From Breoghania sp. (GTDB lineage: Bacteria > Pseudomonadota > Alphaproteobacteria > Rhizobiales > Stappiaceae): a stretch of DNA of 64,000 bases. Of the stretch, positions 7,637-17,323 are shown one piece after another. The stretch lies in assembly GCF_963674635.1 (NCBI RefSeq), contig NZ_OY771475.1, positions 2,418,001 to 2,482,000 of the forward strand, read 5' to 3'. Both the position numbers and the translations under genes were made by a program. Numbering within the stretch: position 1 is the first letter of the stretch; every line of letters starts with the position of its first letter. The notes under the pieces were generated by a model, which was not told the origin of the DNA, made no database searches, and worked only from the letters and a program-made list of their open reading frames with translations.

Positions 7637-9592
7637 TCAGCGGCGTCCGAACAATTTCTCGATATCGTTGAGCTTCAACTCGATCCAGGTCGGACGCCCG
7701 TGGTTGCACTGACCGGAAAGCGGCGTCGCTTCCATCTCACGTAACAGGGCGTTCATTTCCTGAGGCCTCAGCCGTCGACCGGAACGCACAGACCCGTGAC
7801 ACGCCATGGTTGCAGCAACATGGTCGAGTTTTTCTCGAAGCCGCGTCGCTTCGTTCAGATCGGCAATGTCGTCGGCGAGATCGCGGACTAGACCACGAAT
7901 GTCGGTGTCGCCCAGAAGGGCGGGTGTCTCCCGCACCGCGACCGCGCCGGGACCGAAACCCTCCAGAACCAGACCGCATTCCGCCAACTCGTCCGCCCGC
8001 TCCATGAGCCGGTCGACATCGTCCTGCGCCAGTTCCACCACTTCGGGAATGAGCAGCATCTGGCTCGCCACCCCCTTTGCCGCCAGCGCCTCCTTGAGCC
8101 GTTCATAGACAAGCCGTTCGTGGGCGGCGTGCTGATCGACGATCACAAGGCCGTCCTCGGTCTGCGCGACGATGTAATTGGCATGGATCTGCGCTCTTGC
8201 CGCCCCCAGAGGCCGGGCCTGCATGGCTTCGTCCACCGGCTCCGCGTTGGCACGCGCATCGGCCGACGGCGCCTCAAAGCCCGCCAGGGGGGGCTGCGTC
8301 TGCGCCGGGCGGGAGGTTGCGCCATAATTCGCGCTGCCTTCGAACGCAGTTGCGGCTACGTGCTCGCCGCGCGCATCTGCGGTGCTTGCCGATCCCTCGA
8401 AGGGACGGAACGCGGAGGTCCGCCAGTCCTGAGCATCCCCTGAGGGGCGCGGCGGCGGGGTATAGGAACCGCCAGCATAGGAACCACTCGGGTAGCCAGA
8501 GGCTGGGCGACGCGGATCCAGCCCATTGGGTCGAGCGAAGTCAAGCGCCTCCCGCGCACCCGTCGATGAGGCCCGGTGTCCGGCCTCCACCAGGGCCCGC
8601 TTGATAGATCCCACCAGCAGGCCGCGCACAAGCTGGCCGTCTCGGAAGCGCACATCAGCCTTGGCCGGATGCACGTTCACGTCCACCTGGTGCGGATCGA
8701 GATCGATATCGAGCACGACGACCGCGGAACGGTCGCGCGCCAACACATCGGCATAGGCCCCGCGGATCGCACCCAGCAACATCTTGTCGCGAACCGGGCG
8801 TCCATTGACGAAAAAGAACTGTTGCAGGGCATTCGCGCGATGGAAAGTGGGCAGACCGGCGAACCCGACGAGGCGGACGCCTTCGCGCTCCGCTTCGATC
8901 GCCATGGCGTTGTCGACGAAATCGTCACCCAGCACCTGCGCAATACGGGCCATGCGAGCATCAGGACCGGTGGCAGCGGGAAAATCGAGGGGCTGACGGC
9001 GGTCGGGACCGGACAGCGAGAACCGAACATGGGGGTGAGCAAGCGCGATACGCTTGATCACATCGGAAATCGCGGTTGCTTCGGCCCGGTCGGTCTTGAG
9101 GAATTTCAGCCGGGCGGGCGTGGCGAAGAAGAGGTCGCGCACTTCAACCCGCGTGCCACGATTGAGCGCACTGGGCGCGACCTCGCCCTTGGCTCCACCA
9201 TCGACCGTGATTTCCCAGCCGTGGGGCTCGTCGGCATTGCGGGTCGCAATGGTCAGGCGGGCAACGGCTCCGATGGAGGGAAGCGCCTCGCCACGAAAGC
9301 CCAGCGTACGAATGTCCATCAGGTCGTCTTCAGCCAGTTTGGAGGTACAATGGCGCTCCACGGCCAGCGCAAGGTCGTTGGCCGTCATGCCCTTGCCGTC
9401 ATCGGTGACCCGCATCAGGGTCTTGCCGCCAGCCGCCGTCACGACCTCGATCCGGCTGGCGCCCGCATCGAGCGCGTTTTCCACCAGTTCCTTCACTACG
9501 GACGCGGGACGTTCGATGACCTCGCCCGCCGCGATGCGGTTGATGACGGTTTCTGAAAGCTGCCTGACTGACACGCCTTGGTGTTCCTGCAT
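7637..9592 (-). CDS. mutL: DNA mismatch repair protein MutL
   Basis: A 651-residue MutL. The N-terminal GHKL ATPase shows the motifs NRIAAGEVIERPASVV, ELVENALDAG, DDGKGM and TLGFRGEALPSIG; a variable linker (about 340-450) is rich in Ser, Pro and Gly. The C-terminal dimerisation domain carries DQHAAHERLVYE (the DQHA-x2-E-x4-E metal motif) and QCNHGRPTW (CxHxRP), so this is the endonuclease-type MutL expected in bacteria without MutH. MutL couples MutS mismatch recognition to strand incision. It stands alone, divergent from the HAD gene. Some homologues start at the Val in VRQLSE, so the true start could be a few residues later. Confidence 0.97.
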   Translation of the reverse strand: MQEHQGVSVRQLSETVINRIAAGEVIERPASVVKELVENALDAGASRIEVVTAAGGKTLMRVTDDGKGMTANDLALAVERHCTSKLAEDDLMDIRTLGFRGEALPSIGAVARLTIATRNADEPHGWEITVDGGAKGEVAPSALNRGTRVEVRDLFFATPARLKFLKTDRAEATAISDVIKRIALAHPHVRFSLSGPDRRQPLDFPAATGPDARMARIAQVLGDDFVDNAMAIEAEREGVRLVGFAGLPTFHRANALQQFFFVNGRPVRDKMLLGAIRGAYADVLARDRSAVVVLDIDLDPHQVDVNVHPAKADVRFRDGQLVRGLLVGSIKRALVEAGHRASSTGAREALDFARPNGLDPRRPASGYPSGSYAGGSYTPPPRPSGDAQDWRTSAFRPFEGSASTADARGEHVAATAFEGSANYGATSRPAQTQPPLAGFEAPSADARANAEPVDEAMQARPLGAARAQIHANYIVAQTEDGLVIVDQHAAHERLVYERLKEALAAKGVASQMLLIPEVVELAQDDVDRLMERADELAECGLVLEGFGPGAVAVRETPALLGDTDIRGLVRDLADDIADLNEATRLREKLDHVAATMACHGSVRSGRRLRPQEMNALLREMEATPLSGQCNHGRPTWIELKLNDIEKLFGRR

Positions 9593-9791
9593 TTGTCGTT
9601 GATTGCACGGTCGCGCCGGACCGGATCCACCGGTTGCGGCCTCGCGGACAACTGAAAGCTTGCGGGCGCAGGACGTTCGATTATGGTGCGCCGCGCAGCC
9701 GCCCGTCGCCGCGCTGTCACAGTTCTGTGCTTTGCGTCCTAGTCACAGATCGAATCCCATCGAACCAACATTTTAGCAGATCCGAGACCCG

Positions 9792-10670
9792 ATGAACGCC
9801 GACAGCCTGATCCTTCCCGGACTTTCCAACATTGCCGCAGACTATGACGGCATCCTTTGCGATGTGTGGGGGGTGATCCACAATGGCGTTCGCGTCAACC
9901 CCGGCGCCACAGAGGCGCTGTCGCGATTTCGTGACAAGGGCGGACGGGTGGTTCTGATCACCAATGCGCCACGTCCCAATCCGCCGATCTACGAGCAGCT
10001 GGAAGCCCTCGGCTTTCCCCGTCATGCCTTTGACAGCATCGTGACCTCCGGCGACGTCACCTATGCGCTTCTCCAGGCCCATGAAGGCGACACGGTCCTG
10101 CATATCGGTCCGGATCGCGATTATTCGCTTTACGAAGGCACCGGCCTCAAGGTTTCAGTGGATGCCCGTGAGGTTCCAGATGGCGGATTGATCGTCTGTA
10201 CGGGCCTGTTTGACGACACGAGCGAGACGCCCGAAGACTATCACGCCCGTTTCGAGGCGTTGATCGCACGCGGCTTTTCCATGGTCTGCGCAAATCCCGA
10301 TCTCGTGGTGGAACGTGGAGACAGCCTGATCTGGTGCGCGGGCGCTCTGGCGCGCGACTATGCGGCCATGGGCGGCAAGGTTCAGATCCTCGGAAAGCCG
10401 TACAAACCGATTTACGATCAGGCGCTGGGCGAGCTTGAGAAGCTCACCGGCGGCCCCGCAGACAAGTCCCGTGTCCTCGCCATCGGTGACGGCCTGCCGA
10501 CCGACATTCGCGGGGCTCATGAGCAGGGCCTCGACGTGCTGTTCATCACCGCCGGCATCCACGGTGCCGATTTCGGCGAGACGGAAGCTCCCGAAGAAAA
10601 ACTCGTGAAGAAGCGGCTGGCGGAGGAAGGCCTGACGGCGCGCGCCGCCATGCCAAGGCTTGCCTGGTAG
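9792..10670 (+). CDS. HAD-IIA family hydrolase (TIGR01459-like)
   Basis: A 292-residue cytoplasmic phosphatase of the HAD class IIA group (NagD/pyridoxal-phosphatase relatives). Motif I is YDGILCDVWGVIHNG, with the usual first Asp of DxD replaced so that the nucleophile is the Asp of CDVWG; motif II is VLITNAPRP, and motifs III/IV are ILGKPYKPIYDQA and AIGDGLPTDIRGA. The C2-type cap lies between motifs II and III. This subfamily is typical of alphaproteobacteria; its substrate is not established. It is divergent from mutL with about 200 bases between them, so both promoters probably lie there. Confidence 0.9.
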   Translation: MNADSLILPGLSNIAADYDGILCDVWGVIHNGVRVNPGATEALSRFRDKGGRVVLITNAPRPNPPIYEQLEALGFPRHAFDSIVTSGDVTYALLQAHEGDTVLHIGPDRDYSLYEGTGLKVSVDAREVPDGGLIVCTGLFDDTSETPEDYHARFEALIARGFSMVCANPDLVVERGDSLIWCAGALARDYAAMGGKVQILGKPYKPIYDQALGELEKLTGGPADKSRVLAIGDGLPTDIRGAHEQGLDVLFITAGIHGADFGETEAPEEKLVKKRLAEEGLTARAAMPRLAW

Positions 10671-10701
10671 GCGCCTTTCAGCCTCTTTCCCGACGCGCAA
10701 C

Positions 10702-10737
10702 AAAAAAAGGCGGTGGCCATAGGCCCCGCCTGTTTTT
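10702..10737. terminator. Bidirectional terminator between the HAD and cheZ genes
   Basis: An imperfect 10-bp stem (10708-10731, one bulged T, loop ATA) is flanked by seven A on the left and five T on the right, so it can end transcripts from both converging genes. Confidence 0.75.
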
Positions 10738-10784
10738 ATTCGATCCCAGCGAATAATCGCCCGACCGACACAGCAAAAGCCTTT

Positions 10785-11462
10785 CTAGTCGAAAAGCTTG
10801 TCGATATCGGCCTGATCGCTTCCACCCATCATGGCGTCGATCTCGTCCTGGGAAACACCTTCACCGGCATGCTGGGGCCCGTGCAGGATCAGCTCGCGTG
10901 CGCGACGCTCTTCCTCGGTCTCCTCGACCTCGGTTTCTTCCGTTTCCATGATACGCAGGCGCTCGACGAAGCTGGTCACGCGTTCATCGATATAGGAAAG
11001 CGTCTTCACAACCTTGGAGATGCGCTGACCGGTAATGTCCTGAAAGGCGCAAGCCTCGAAGATCTCGATCATCTTGTCGCCGACCATGGTCTGGTAGGCT
11101 GTCGCATCAGCGGCATCGGCGGCCATGATCTCTTCCGCCGCCTGCATGATCGTCTGGGTCGCGGCTTCGGTCGATTCCACGATAGCATCAAGCTCGCGCC
11201 CGGCTTCGGGAATACGATTGTGCTTCATGTCAGCCGCGCGCAATTGCAGGACTTCCTGCTTCATGCTCGCGATTTCAGTTGCGATATCTTCCAATTCCTG
11301 ACGCATGGAAGGCGCGGACGCATGAAGCACGCCCTTGAAATCACCAACCATTATTTCCGCAAGGCGCATGACGTCGCTCAACGACACATCGCCGCCGCGC
11401 GCCTTGTTGTCTTCAAGAAACTTGATAACGCCCGAGACGTCGTGGTTCGTCATCGGAATCAT
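10785..11462 (-). CDS. cheZ: CheZ-family protein phosphatase
   Basis: A 225-residue mostly helical protein predicted to dephosphorylate CheY-P. The long hairpin carries FEACAFQDITGQRISKVV; the Asp and second Gln of QDITGQ correspond to the CheZ catalytic pair D143/Q147 of E. coli. The acidic linker (about 170-190) and the C-terminal tail EIDAMMGGSDQADIDKLFD match the tethered CheY-binding peptide that ends CheZ. The ATG at 11462 is preceded by GGGGAA. A cheY gene lies 242 bases upstream in the same direction, which supports the assignment. A paralogue lies at 56.7 kb. No other chemotaxis gene is in the window. Confidence 0.88.
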   Translation of the reverse strand: MIPMTNHDVSGVIKFLEDNKARGGDVSLSDVMRLAEIMVGDFKGVLHASAPSMRQELEDIATEIASMKQEVLQLRAADMKHNRIPEAGRELDAIVESTEAATQTIMQAAEEIMAADAADATAYQTMVGDKMIEIFEACAFQDITGQRISKVVKTLSYIDERVTSFVERLRIMETEETEVEETEEERRARELILHGPQHAGEGVSQDEIDAMMGGSDQADIDKLFD

Positions 11463-11704
11463 GGAATTCCCCTGTCTGCCGCCTGATTCGCCCCGCCCTC
11501 ACGACAGGACGCGATTTTCTGATCAGCGGCTCTGATTGCCCTATGAGCGAAACGCTCCGGCATGCCCCCTGGGTGCACTGCCGAATCGGCCCGCATGGCA
11601 TCCCACAGCTGCGCTGAAGCGTCCGCGTTGAACCGCGGAGCGCCGGATCCATGACAATCGGTCGACCAGCAAACGGCGATCCCGAAGCGTTCGCCCGACG
11701 ACGG

Positions 11705-12088
11705 TCAGTCGTTGAACACCGCGTCGATCTTGCCCTTGAGGGTCTGCGCGTTGAACGGCTTCACGATGTAGTTGTTCACACCGGCCTTTTTCGCGGCGAT
11801 CACGTTCTCGGTCTTGGATTCCGCGGTCACCATGATGAATGGCGTCTTGCAGAGGCCAGAATCGGAACGAACCTGCTTGAGAAGCTCGTACCCGGTCATC
11901 GGCTCCATGTTCCAGTCCGAAATCACCAGACCGTATTTGCGCGCCTTCATTTTTTCCAGCGCCTCGGTGCCATCCGCAGCGTCATCAATGTCGCTGAAGC
12001 CAAGCTGCTTGAGCAGATTGCGAATGATGCGGATCATCGTCTTGTAGTCGTCAACCACAAGAACCGGCATCGAAAGATCAAGGGCCAT
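11705..12088 (-). CDS. cheY: Chemotaxis response regulator CheY
   Basis: A 127-residue single-domain receiver. Acidic residues in VLVVDDYKTM, the phospho-acceptor Asp in LVISDWNMEPMTG (about 57), Thr in IMVTAES and Lys in YIVKPFN form a complete CheY active site, and the MTGYELLKQVR sequence is typical of flagellar-motor CheY proteins. A GGAG ribosome site precedes the ATG. It is followed by the cheZ-like gene, so signal and phosphatase are probably made together. Phospho-CheY would bind the flagellar switch FliM; the kinase must be encoded elsewhere. Confidence 0.92.
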   Translation of the reverse strand: MALDLSMPVLVVDDYKTMIRIIRNLLKQLGFSDIDDAADGTEALEKMKARKYGLVISDWNMEPMTGYELLKQVRSDSGLCKTPFIMVTAESKTENVIAAKKAGVNNYIVKPFNAQTLKGKIDAVFND

Positions 12089-12344
12089 ATTCTACTCCAT
12101 ACACTCGCCTGAACAGCCATTACCAACGAGGCCGATCATACGTTGAGACAATCCAGGAAAGAGATCTGCCGGTACCCCCGGCTCCCCATATGTGCCGACA
12201 CAGTAGGCAGAAGGGGCTGAAAAGAGAGTTAAAATTCGAAGGCTCAACCAACAAGAGCGTTCAAATGCTCCCAAAGCCGAATTGAGTGCACTCAGATGCC
12301 CCCCTATTTTGCTGCCCCCATCCGAGTTTTGCGGGAGCAAACGA

Positions 12345-12797
12345 ATGTCTCTTCCTCCACTGCGCACACTCTATTTCGAAGACCTGTCGGTCGGCATGAG
12401 CGAAACACTCGTTAAGACCGTTCGCAGCGACGACGTGGTTGGGTTTGCGGAAGTTTCGGGGGACCGGAATCCGATTCACTTGTCCGAACATTTCGCGGCC
12501 AGAACGCCTTTCCGCACCCGCATTGCCCACGGTCTTTACACAGCCAGTCTGATTTCCGCCGTCCTCGGCACGCGCCTTCCTGGCCCCGGCGCAATCTATC
12601 TCTCGCAAACGCTGAACTTCATGGCGCCGGTGCGCATCGACGACGAGTTGAAGGTGACGGTGACCGTTTCGGAACTCGTGGAGCGCGGGCGCAAGGCGCG
12701 CCTTTCCTGCAGCGCCAGCGTTGGCGACACGGTTGTTCTTGAGGGAGAGGCGGTTGTCAAGGTGCCAGGACGCGGCGAACCGGGCGGCGTGGAATAA
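12345..12797 (+). CDS. MaoC-like (R)-specific enoyl-CoA hydratase
   Basis: A 150-residue single-hotdog protein. VSGDRNPIHLSEHFA holds the catalytic Asp and His of (R)-hydratases (PhaJ type), which hydrate trans-2-enoyl-CoA to (R)-3-hydroxyacyl-CoA; the following RTPFRTRIAHGLYTASLISAVLG is the conserved hydratase helix. The ATG at 12345 with GGGAGC upstream is preferred over an ATG 63 bases earlier that has no ribosome site and would add an unrelated leader. It is not linked to polyhydroxyalkanoate genes here, so the pathway (fatty acid or PHA) is open. ribF follows on the same strand about 160 bases on. Confidence 0.88.
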   Translation: MSLPPLRTLYFEDLSVGMSETLVKTVRSDDVVGFAEVSGDRNPIHLSEHFAARTPFRTRIAHGLYTASLISAVLGTRLPGPGAIYLSQTLNFMAPVRIDDELKVTVTVSELVERGRKARLSCSASVGDTVVLEGEAVVKVPGRGEPGGVE

Positions 12798-12960
12798 GCA
12801 GTCAGGAAATGGCACGCAATTGAAAACAAACCGGGACCGATGCGTGACCATCTGCCACGCCCCGGCCTTGCGCGCGCATGACGCTTGACCTATGCAAATC
12901 GAGGCGGCACGGTCCGCCAACCTTTTCTTGAAGCCTCACTGCCTATCGGGACCCGACCGC

Positions 12961-14016
12961 ATGTCGCATTCCGCCGAACCGGCGCAGAAAGCGTTTCAGC
13001 TTGCCACTTCGCTCGATGAGTTTCCAGACACCCTGAAGGGTGGCGTGGTCGGAATCGGCAATTTCGACGGCGTCCACCGCGGGCATCAGGCGGTGCTTGA
13101 ACGGGTCATGGAAGAAGCCGCGAGCCTTGGCGTTCCCGGATATCTCATGACCTTCGAGCCGCATCCGCGCGCCTTCTTTACCCCGCAAAAGCCATTCTTC
13201 CGCCTGACGCCGCCCCACGCGAAGGCGGAGATCGTGCAAGCCTTCGGTCTGGACGGGATGCTGATCCTGCCCTTCGACGCCGCTTTCGCCGCGCGCGAGG
13301 CCAGCGAGTTCGTGGAAGATATCCTTGCGCGGCGGCTGGGCATTGTCCACGCGGTGACGGGCTATGACTTCCATTTCGGTCGCAAGCGCGCCGGCTCGCC
13401 GGACTATCTGCGCAGCTCCGGTGAGGCGCTCGGCTTCGGCGTCTCCATCGTCGAGCGGGTGCATGACGAAGGCGGTCAGACCATCTCCTCTAGCCGCATC
13501 CGCGACGCCATCGCGAAAGGCGAGACGGTGGAGGCCAATGCGCTGCTCGGCTATCGCTGGTTCGTCGAGGGCACAGTTCAGGACGGAGACAAGCGTGGTC
13601 GCGAGCTTGGTTATCCCACCGCCAATATCGCCCTTGATCCCGATTGCGAGATCGCGCACGGCATCTATGCGGTGCGCGTCGTCATTGACGGTGTGCTGCA
13701 TGACGGGGTTGCGAACTACGGACGCAGGCCGACATTCGACAACGGCGCGGTGGTGCTGGAAGTGCACGTCTTCGACTTCAAGGGCGACCTTTATGGCAAG
13801 ACGCTTGAGGTCTCTCTGGTGAGCTATCTGCGCGGCGAAGAGAAGTTCGACTCCATCGAGGCGCTGATCGCGCAAATGGATATCGACAGCGCCCAAGCAC
13901 GCGCCGCGATCGCCTCCCTTCGTCCGCTTTCCCCACTCGATCGGGCGCTTTACGACATTCCCCATGCGCAAGATGCCCCTACCCGCAATGCGGCGGATGG
14001 CGAGGGCAATGCGTAG
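12961..14016 (+). CDS. ribF: Bifunctional riboflavin kinase / FAD synthetase
   Basis: A 351-residue enzyme that phosphorylates riboflavin to FMN and adenylates FMN to FAD. The N-terminal nucleotidyltransferase has GIGNFDGVHRGHQAVL (HxGH-like) and SSSRIRDAI; the C-terminal kinase begins at GTVQDGDKRGRELGYPTANI, with the PTAN Mg/ATP motif, and continues through VANYGRRPTFDNG. The start at 12961 gives the usual family length; an upstream in-frame ATG (12892) adds 23 poorly conserved residues. It precedes ileS and lspA, the common ribF-ileS-lspA order of proteobacteria, though a gap of about 300 bases separates it from ileS. Confidence 0.96.
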   Translation: MSHSAEPAQKAFQLATSLDEFPDTLKGGVVGIGNFDGVHRGHQAVLERVMEEAASLGVPGYLMTFEPHPRAFFTPQKPFFRLTPPHAKAEIVQAFGLDGMLILPFDAAFAAREASEFVEDILARRLGIVHAVTGYDFHFGRKRAGSPDYLRSSGEALGFGVSIVERVHDEGGQTISSSRIRDAIAKGETVEANALLGYRWFVEGTVQDGDKRGRELGYPTANIALDPDCEIAHGIYAVRVVIDGVLHDGVANYGRRPTFDNGAVVLEVHVFDFKGDLYGKTLEVSLVSYLRGEEKFDSIEALIAQMDIDSAQARAAIASLRPLSPLDRALYDIPHAQDAPTRNAADGEGNA

Positions 14017-14315
14017 CAGCCACACGCGCGCGCCTCGCAAACCTCTTTATTCAACGCGCGTCTGCTGGTAAGACCGCGCCCATGTTTGGTTCGATGCCGA
14101 TGACACTGCGCCACGCACTGCCGCAGAACATACGAATTACCGGCCCGGCCTTCGGCTGAAGCGACTGTAGCGCTCAGCCCAGGGACCGGGACGAAGAGCC
14201 TGCACGATTTGCCGGCCGCTCCACCTTATCTTACGCGTTCGCGCCGACGCGGGTCCCCTTTGCGGTTCAACTTCACCGCCTTCCCGCGTTCCGGCTCAAC
14301 CAGCAGATCCGATCA

Positions 14316-17303
14316 ATGACCGAAACACGCGACTATTCGAAAACCCTCTTCCTGCCCCAGACCGACTATCCCATGCGCGCCGGGCTCCCCAAGAAGGAGC
14401 CTGAAATCCTGGCGCGCTGGAAGGCTCTCGACCTTTACAAGCGCTTGCGCGAGGACTCGCAAGGCAAGAAGAAGTTCGTGTTGCACGACGGCCCTCCCTA
14501 TGCCAATGGCAACGTCCACATCGGCACCGCGCTGAACAAGACGCTGAAGGACATCATCACCCGCTCGATGCAGATGACGGGGTGGGATTCCAATTACGTG
14601 CCCGGCTGGGACTGCCACGGCCTGCCCATTGAATGGAAGGTCGAGGAAGAGAACTACCGCTCCAAGGGCAAGCAGAAGCCCGACCTAACCGACCCGGACG
14701 CGATGGTCGCCTTCCGCCAGGAATGCCGCGCCTATGCGGAGCACTGGATCGGTGTGCAGCGCGAGGAATTCAAGCGCCTCGGCATCGAGGGGGACTGGGA
14801 CAATCCCTACCTGACGATGCGCTACGAATCCGAAGCCATCATCGCTTCCGAACTGATGAAGTTCGCACGCACCGGCCAGCTCTATCGCGGGTCCAAGCCG
14901 ATCATGTGGTCGGTGGTGGAGAAAACCGCGCTGGCGGAAGCCGAGATCGAATATTACGACTACGAGTCGGACACGATCTGGGTGAAGTTCCCGGTGACGG
15001 AGGTCGGCGGCACCGACGAAGCGGCGGCCGAGGAACTGCTCGACGCTTCGATCGTCATCTGGACGACAACGCCCTGGACAATGCCCGGCAACCGCGCGGT
15101 CTGCTTTTCCTCGCACATCTCTTACGGCCTTTATGAGGTGAGCGCGGCGGAGAACGATTTCGGCCCGCAACCGGGCGAGAAGCTCGTCTTCGCCGACAGC
15201 CTGGCGGAAGAATGCGCGGCCAAGGCCAAGGTGACCTTCAAACGCCTGCGCGACGTCACAGCCGACGAGCTTGGTGCTCTTACCCTCGCTCATCCGCTCG
15301 CCGATCTCGGCTACGATTTCGACGTTCCGCTTCTCGACGGCGACCACGTCACTGACGATGCGGGCACGGGTTTCGTGCACACCGCACCCAGCCACGGTGC
15401 GGATGACTTCGAGATCTGGATGGCGAAGCGCGCAGAGATCGAGGCGCGCGGCATCTCCTCGGAAATCCCCTTCACGGTGGACGACGCCGGCTATTACACC
15501 GAACACGCGCCGGGCTTCGGCCCGGATGCGGAAGGCGGTGCGGCTCAGGTCATCACCGCCAAGGGTGCCAAGGGCGATGCCAACAAGCGCGTCATCGCGG
15601 CGCTGATTGCGGCCGACAATCTGTTCGCACGCGGCCGTCTCAAGCACCAGTATCCCCATTCCTGGCGCTCCAAGAAGCCGATCATCTTCCGCAACACGCC
15701 GCAGTGGTTTGTCTACATGGACAAGGAGCTTTCCGACGGCTCCACCTTGCGCGCGCGCGCATTGAAGGCCATCGACGGGACCCGTTTCGTGCCCGCATCT
15801 GGCCAGAACCGTCTGCGCTCGATGATCGAGCACCGGCCGGACTGGGTGCTGTCGCGCCAGCGCGCCTGGGGCGTGCCGATCACCGTCTTCCGTCATGAGG
15901 ACGGGCGACTGGCGCCGGGGCCCGATTTTGACAAGTCCGACGAACTGGTCGCGCGCATCTCCGACGCCTTCAAGGCGGAAGGTGCGGATGCCTGGTACAA
16001 GGAAGGAGCAAGCGAGCGCTTCCTTGGCGGTCTGGTCGACGACATGGACGGCTGGACCCAGGTCACCGACATTCTCGACGTGTGGTTCGATTCAGGCTCC
16101 ACCCACGCCTTCTGCCTGGAAAAGCGCCCCGACCTCTCGCCGAAACGTACGGTCGATGGCGGCGAGGACTATGTCCTTTATCTGGAAGGGTCCGACCAGC
16201 ATCGCGGCTGGTTCCATTCCTCGCTTCTGGAAAGCTGCGGAACGCGGGGCCGGGCTCCTTATGACGCCGTCGTCACCCATGGCTTCACCATGGCGGAAGA
16301 CGGGCGCAAGATGTCGAAGTCGCTCGGCAACCAGACCTTCCCGCAGGACGTCATCAAGCAATATGGCGCCGATATCCTGCGTCTGTGGGTGGCGGCTGGC
16401 GACTACACCGACGACCAGCGCATTGGTGCGGAAATCCTCAAGACCAATGCGGACGCCTATCGCAAGATGCGCAACACGATCCGCTGGATGCTGGGCTCGC
16501 TTGCCCATGCCAAGGGCGAGGATGTCGCCTATGCGGACATGCCCGAGCTGGAGCGGCTGATGCTGCACCGGCTCGCCGAACTCGACGGCGTGGTGCGCGC
16601 GGCCTATGACGCCTTCGACTTCAAGCGCGTCTTCTCGCAGGTCTTCAACTTCCTGACGGTGGATCTGTCGGCCTTCTATTTCGACATCCGCAAGGATGCG
16701 CTCTACTGCGATCCGATCTCCTCCACCCGGCGCAAGGCTGCGCTTTCGGTGATCGAGAAGCTGTTCGATGCTGTGGTCACATGGCTCGCGCCCATCCTGC
16801 CCTTCACCATGGAAGAAAGCTGGTGGTCGCGCCACGGCGAGGAAGCCGGTTCGGTGCATCTCAGGCAGTTCCCGACCTTCCCCGGCGAATGGCGCGATGA
16901 CGTGCTGGCGGATCGCTGGGCGAAGATCCGCGCGGTGCGCCGCGTGGTCACCGGCGCGCTGGAACTTGAGCGGGCGGAAAAGCGCATCGGGTCGTCGCTC
17001 GAGGCTCATCCGACCGTCTATATCGAGGATGCGGAGCTGCTTGCCTCTGTGGAAGGCCGCGACATGGAGGATATTTGCATCACCAGCCAGCTCACCATCG
17101 TTGCCGGAGAGGCACCGGAAGGCGCCTTCACGCTCGATGACGTCGCTGGCGTTGGCGTCGTGCCGGGTCTTGCGGAAGGCACCAAATGCGCGCGCTCCTG
17201 GAAGGTACTTCCGGAAGTGGGCACGGATGCCGACTATCCCGACCTGACGCTTCGCGACGCGCAAGCCATGCGCGAACTCGACGCGCTGGGCGCAACGGCC
17301 TGA
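14316..17303 (+). CDS. ileS: Isoleucyl-tRNA synthetase
   Basis: A 995-residue class Ia synthetase charging tRNA-Ile. The HIGH signature is PYANGNVHIGTALNK near residue 65, the CP1 editing domain that removes Val lies about 200-420 (with WTTTPWTMPGN and GTGFVHTAPSHG), and KMSKSLGNQ near 665 closes the ATP site; the anticodon-binding helices follow. The C-terminal Cys4 zinc domain of the E. coli enzyme is absent, as in many alphaproteobacterial IleRS. The 300 bases in front hold no recognisable gene. lspA begins about 20 bases after the stop. Confidence 0.98.
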   Translation: MTETRDYSKTLFLPQTDYPMRAGLPKKEPEILARWKALDLYKRLREDSQGKKKFVLHDGPPYANGNVHIGTALNKTLKDIITRSMQMTGWDSNYVPGWDCHGLPIEWKVEEENYRSKGKQKPDLTDPDAMVAFRQECRAYAEHWIGVQREEFKRLGIEGDWDNPYLTMRYESEAIIASELMKFARTGQLYRGSKPIMWSVVEKTALAEAEIEYYDYESDTIWVKFPVTEVGGTDEAAAEELLDASIVIWTTTPWTMPGNRAVCFSSHISYGLYEVSAAENDFGPQPGEKLVFADSLAEECAAKAKVTFKRLRDVTADELGALTLAHPLADLGYDFDVPLLDGDHVTDDAGTGFVHTAPSHGADDFEIWMAKRAEIEARGISSEIPFTVDDAGYYTEHAPGFGPDAEGGAAQVITAKGAKGDANKRVIAALIAADNLFARGRLKHQYPHSWRSKKPIIFRNTPQWFVYMDKELSDGSTLRARALKAIDGTRFVPASGQNRLRSMIEHRPDWVLSRQRAWGVPITVFRHEDGRLAPGPDFDKSDELVARISDAFKAEGADAWYKEGASERFLGGLVDDMDGWTQVTDILDVWFDSGSTHAFCLEKRPDLSPKRTVDGGEDYVLYLEGSDQHRGWFHSSLLESCGTRGRAPYDAVVTHGFTMAEDGRKMSKSLGNQTFPQDVIKQYGADILRLWVAAGDYTDDQRIGAEILKTNADAYRKMRNTIRWMLGSLAHAKGEDVAYADMPELERLMLHRLAELDGVVRAAYDAFDFKRVFSQVFNFLTVDLSAFYFDIRKDALYCDPISSTRRKAALSVIEKLFDAVVTWLAPILPFTMEESWWSRHGEEAGSVHLRQFPTFPGEWRDDVLADRWAKIRAVRRVVTGALELERAEKRIGSSLEAHPTVYIEDAELLASVEGRDMEDICITSQLTIVAGEAPEGAFTLDDVAGVGVVPGLAEGTKCARSWKVLPEVGTDADYPDLTLRDAQAMRELDALGATA

Positions 17304-17323
17304 GGCGGGAGCTGTTGGGCAAG

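Noticed and set aside
14017..14315. Possible leader RNA before ileS
   Set aside because: The 300-base gap was examined for a T-box or other regulatory fold; no conserved T-box sequence or terminator-like structure was found, and T-boxes are not expected in this group.
14685..15896. 403-codon minus-strand frame within ileS
   Set aside because: Shadow of ileS; composition typical of antisense frames.
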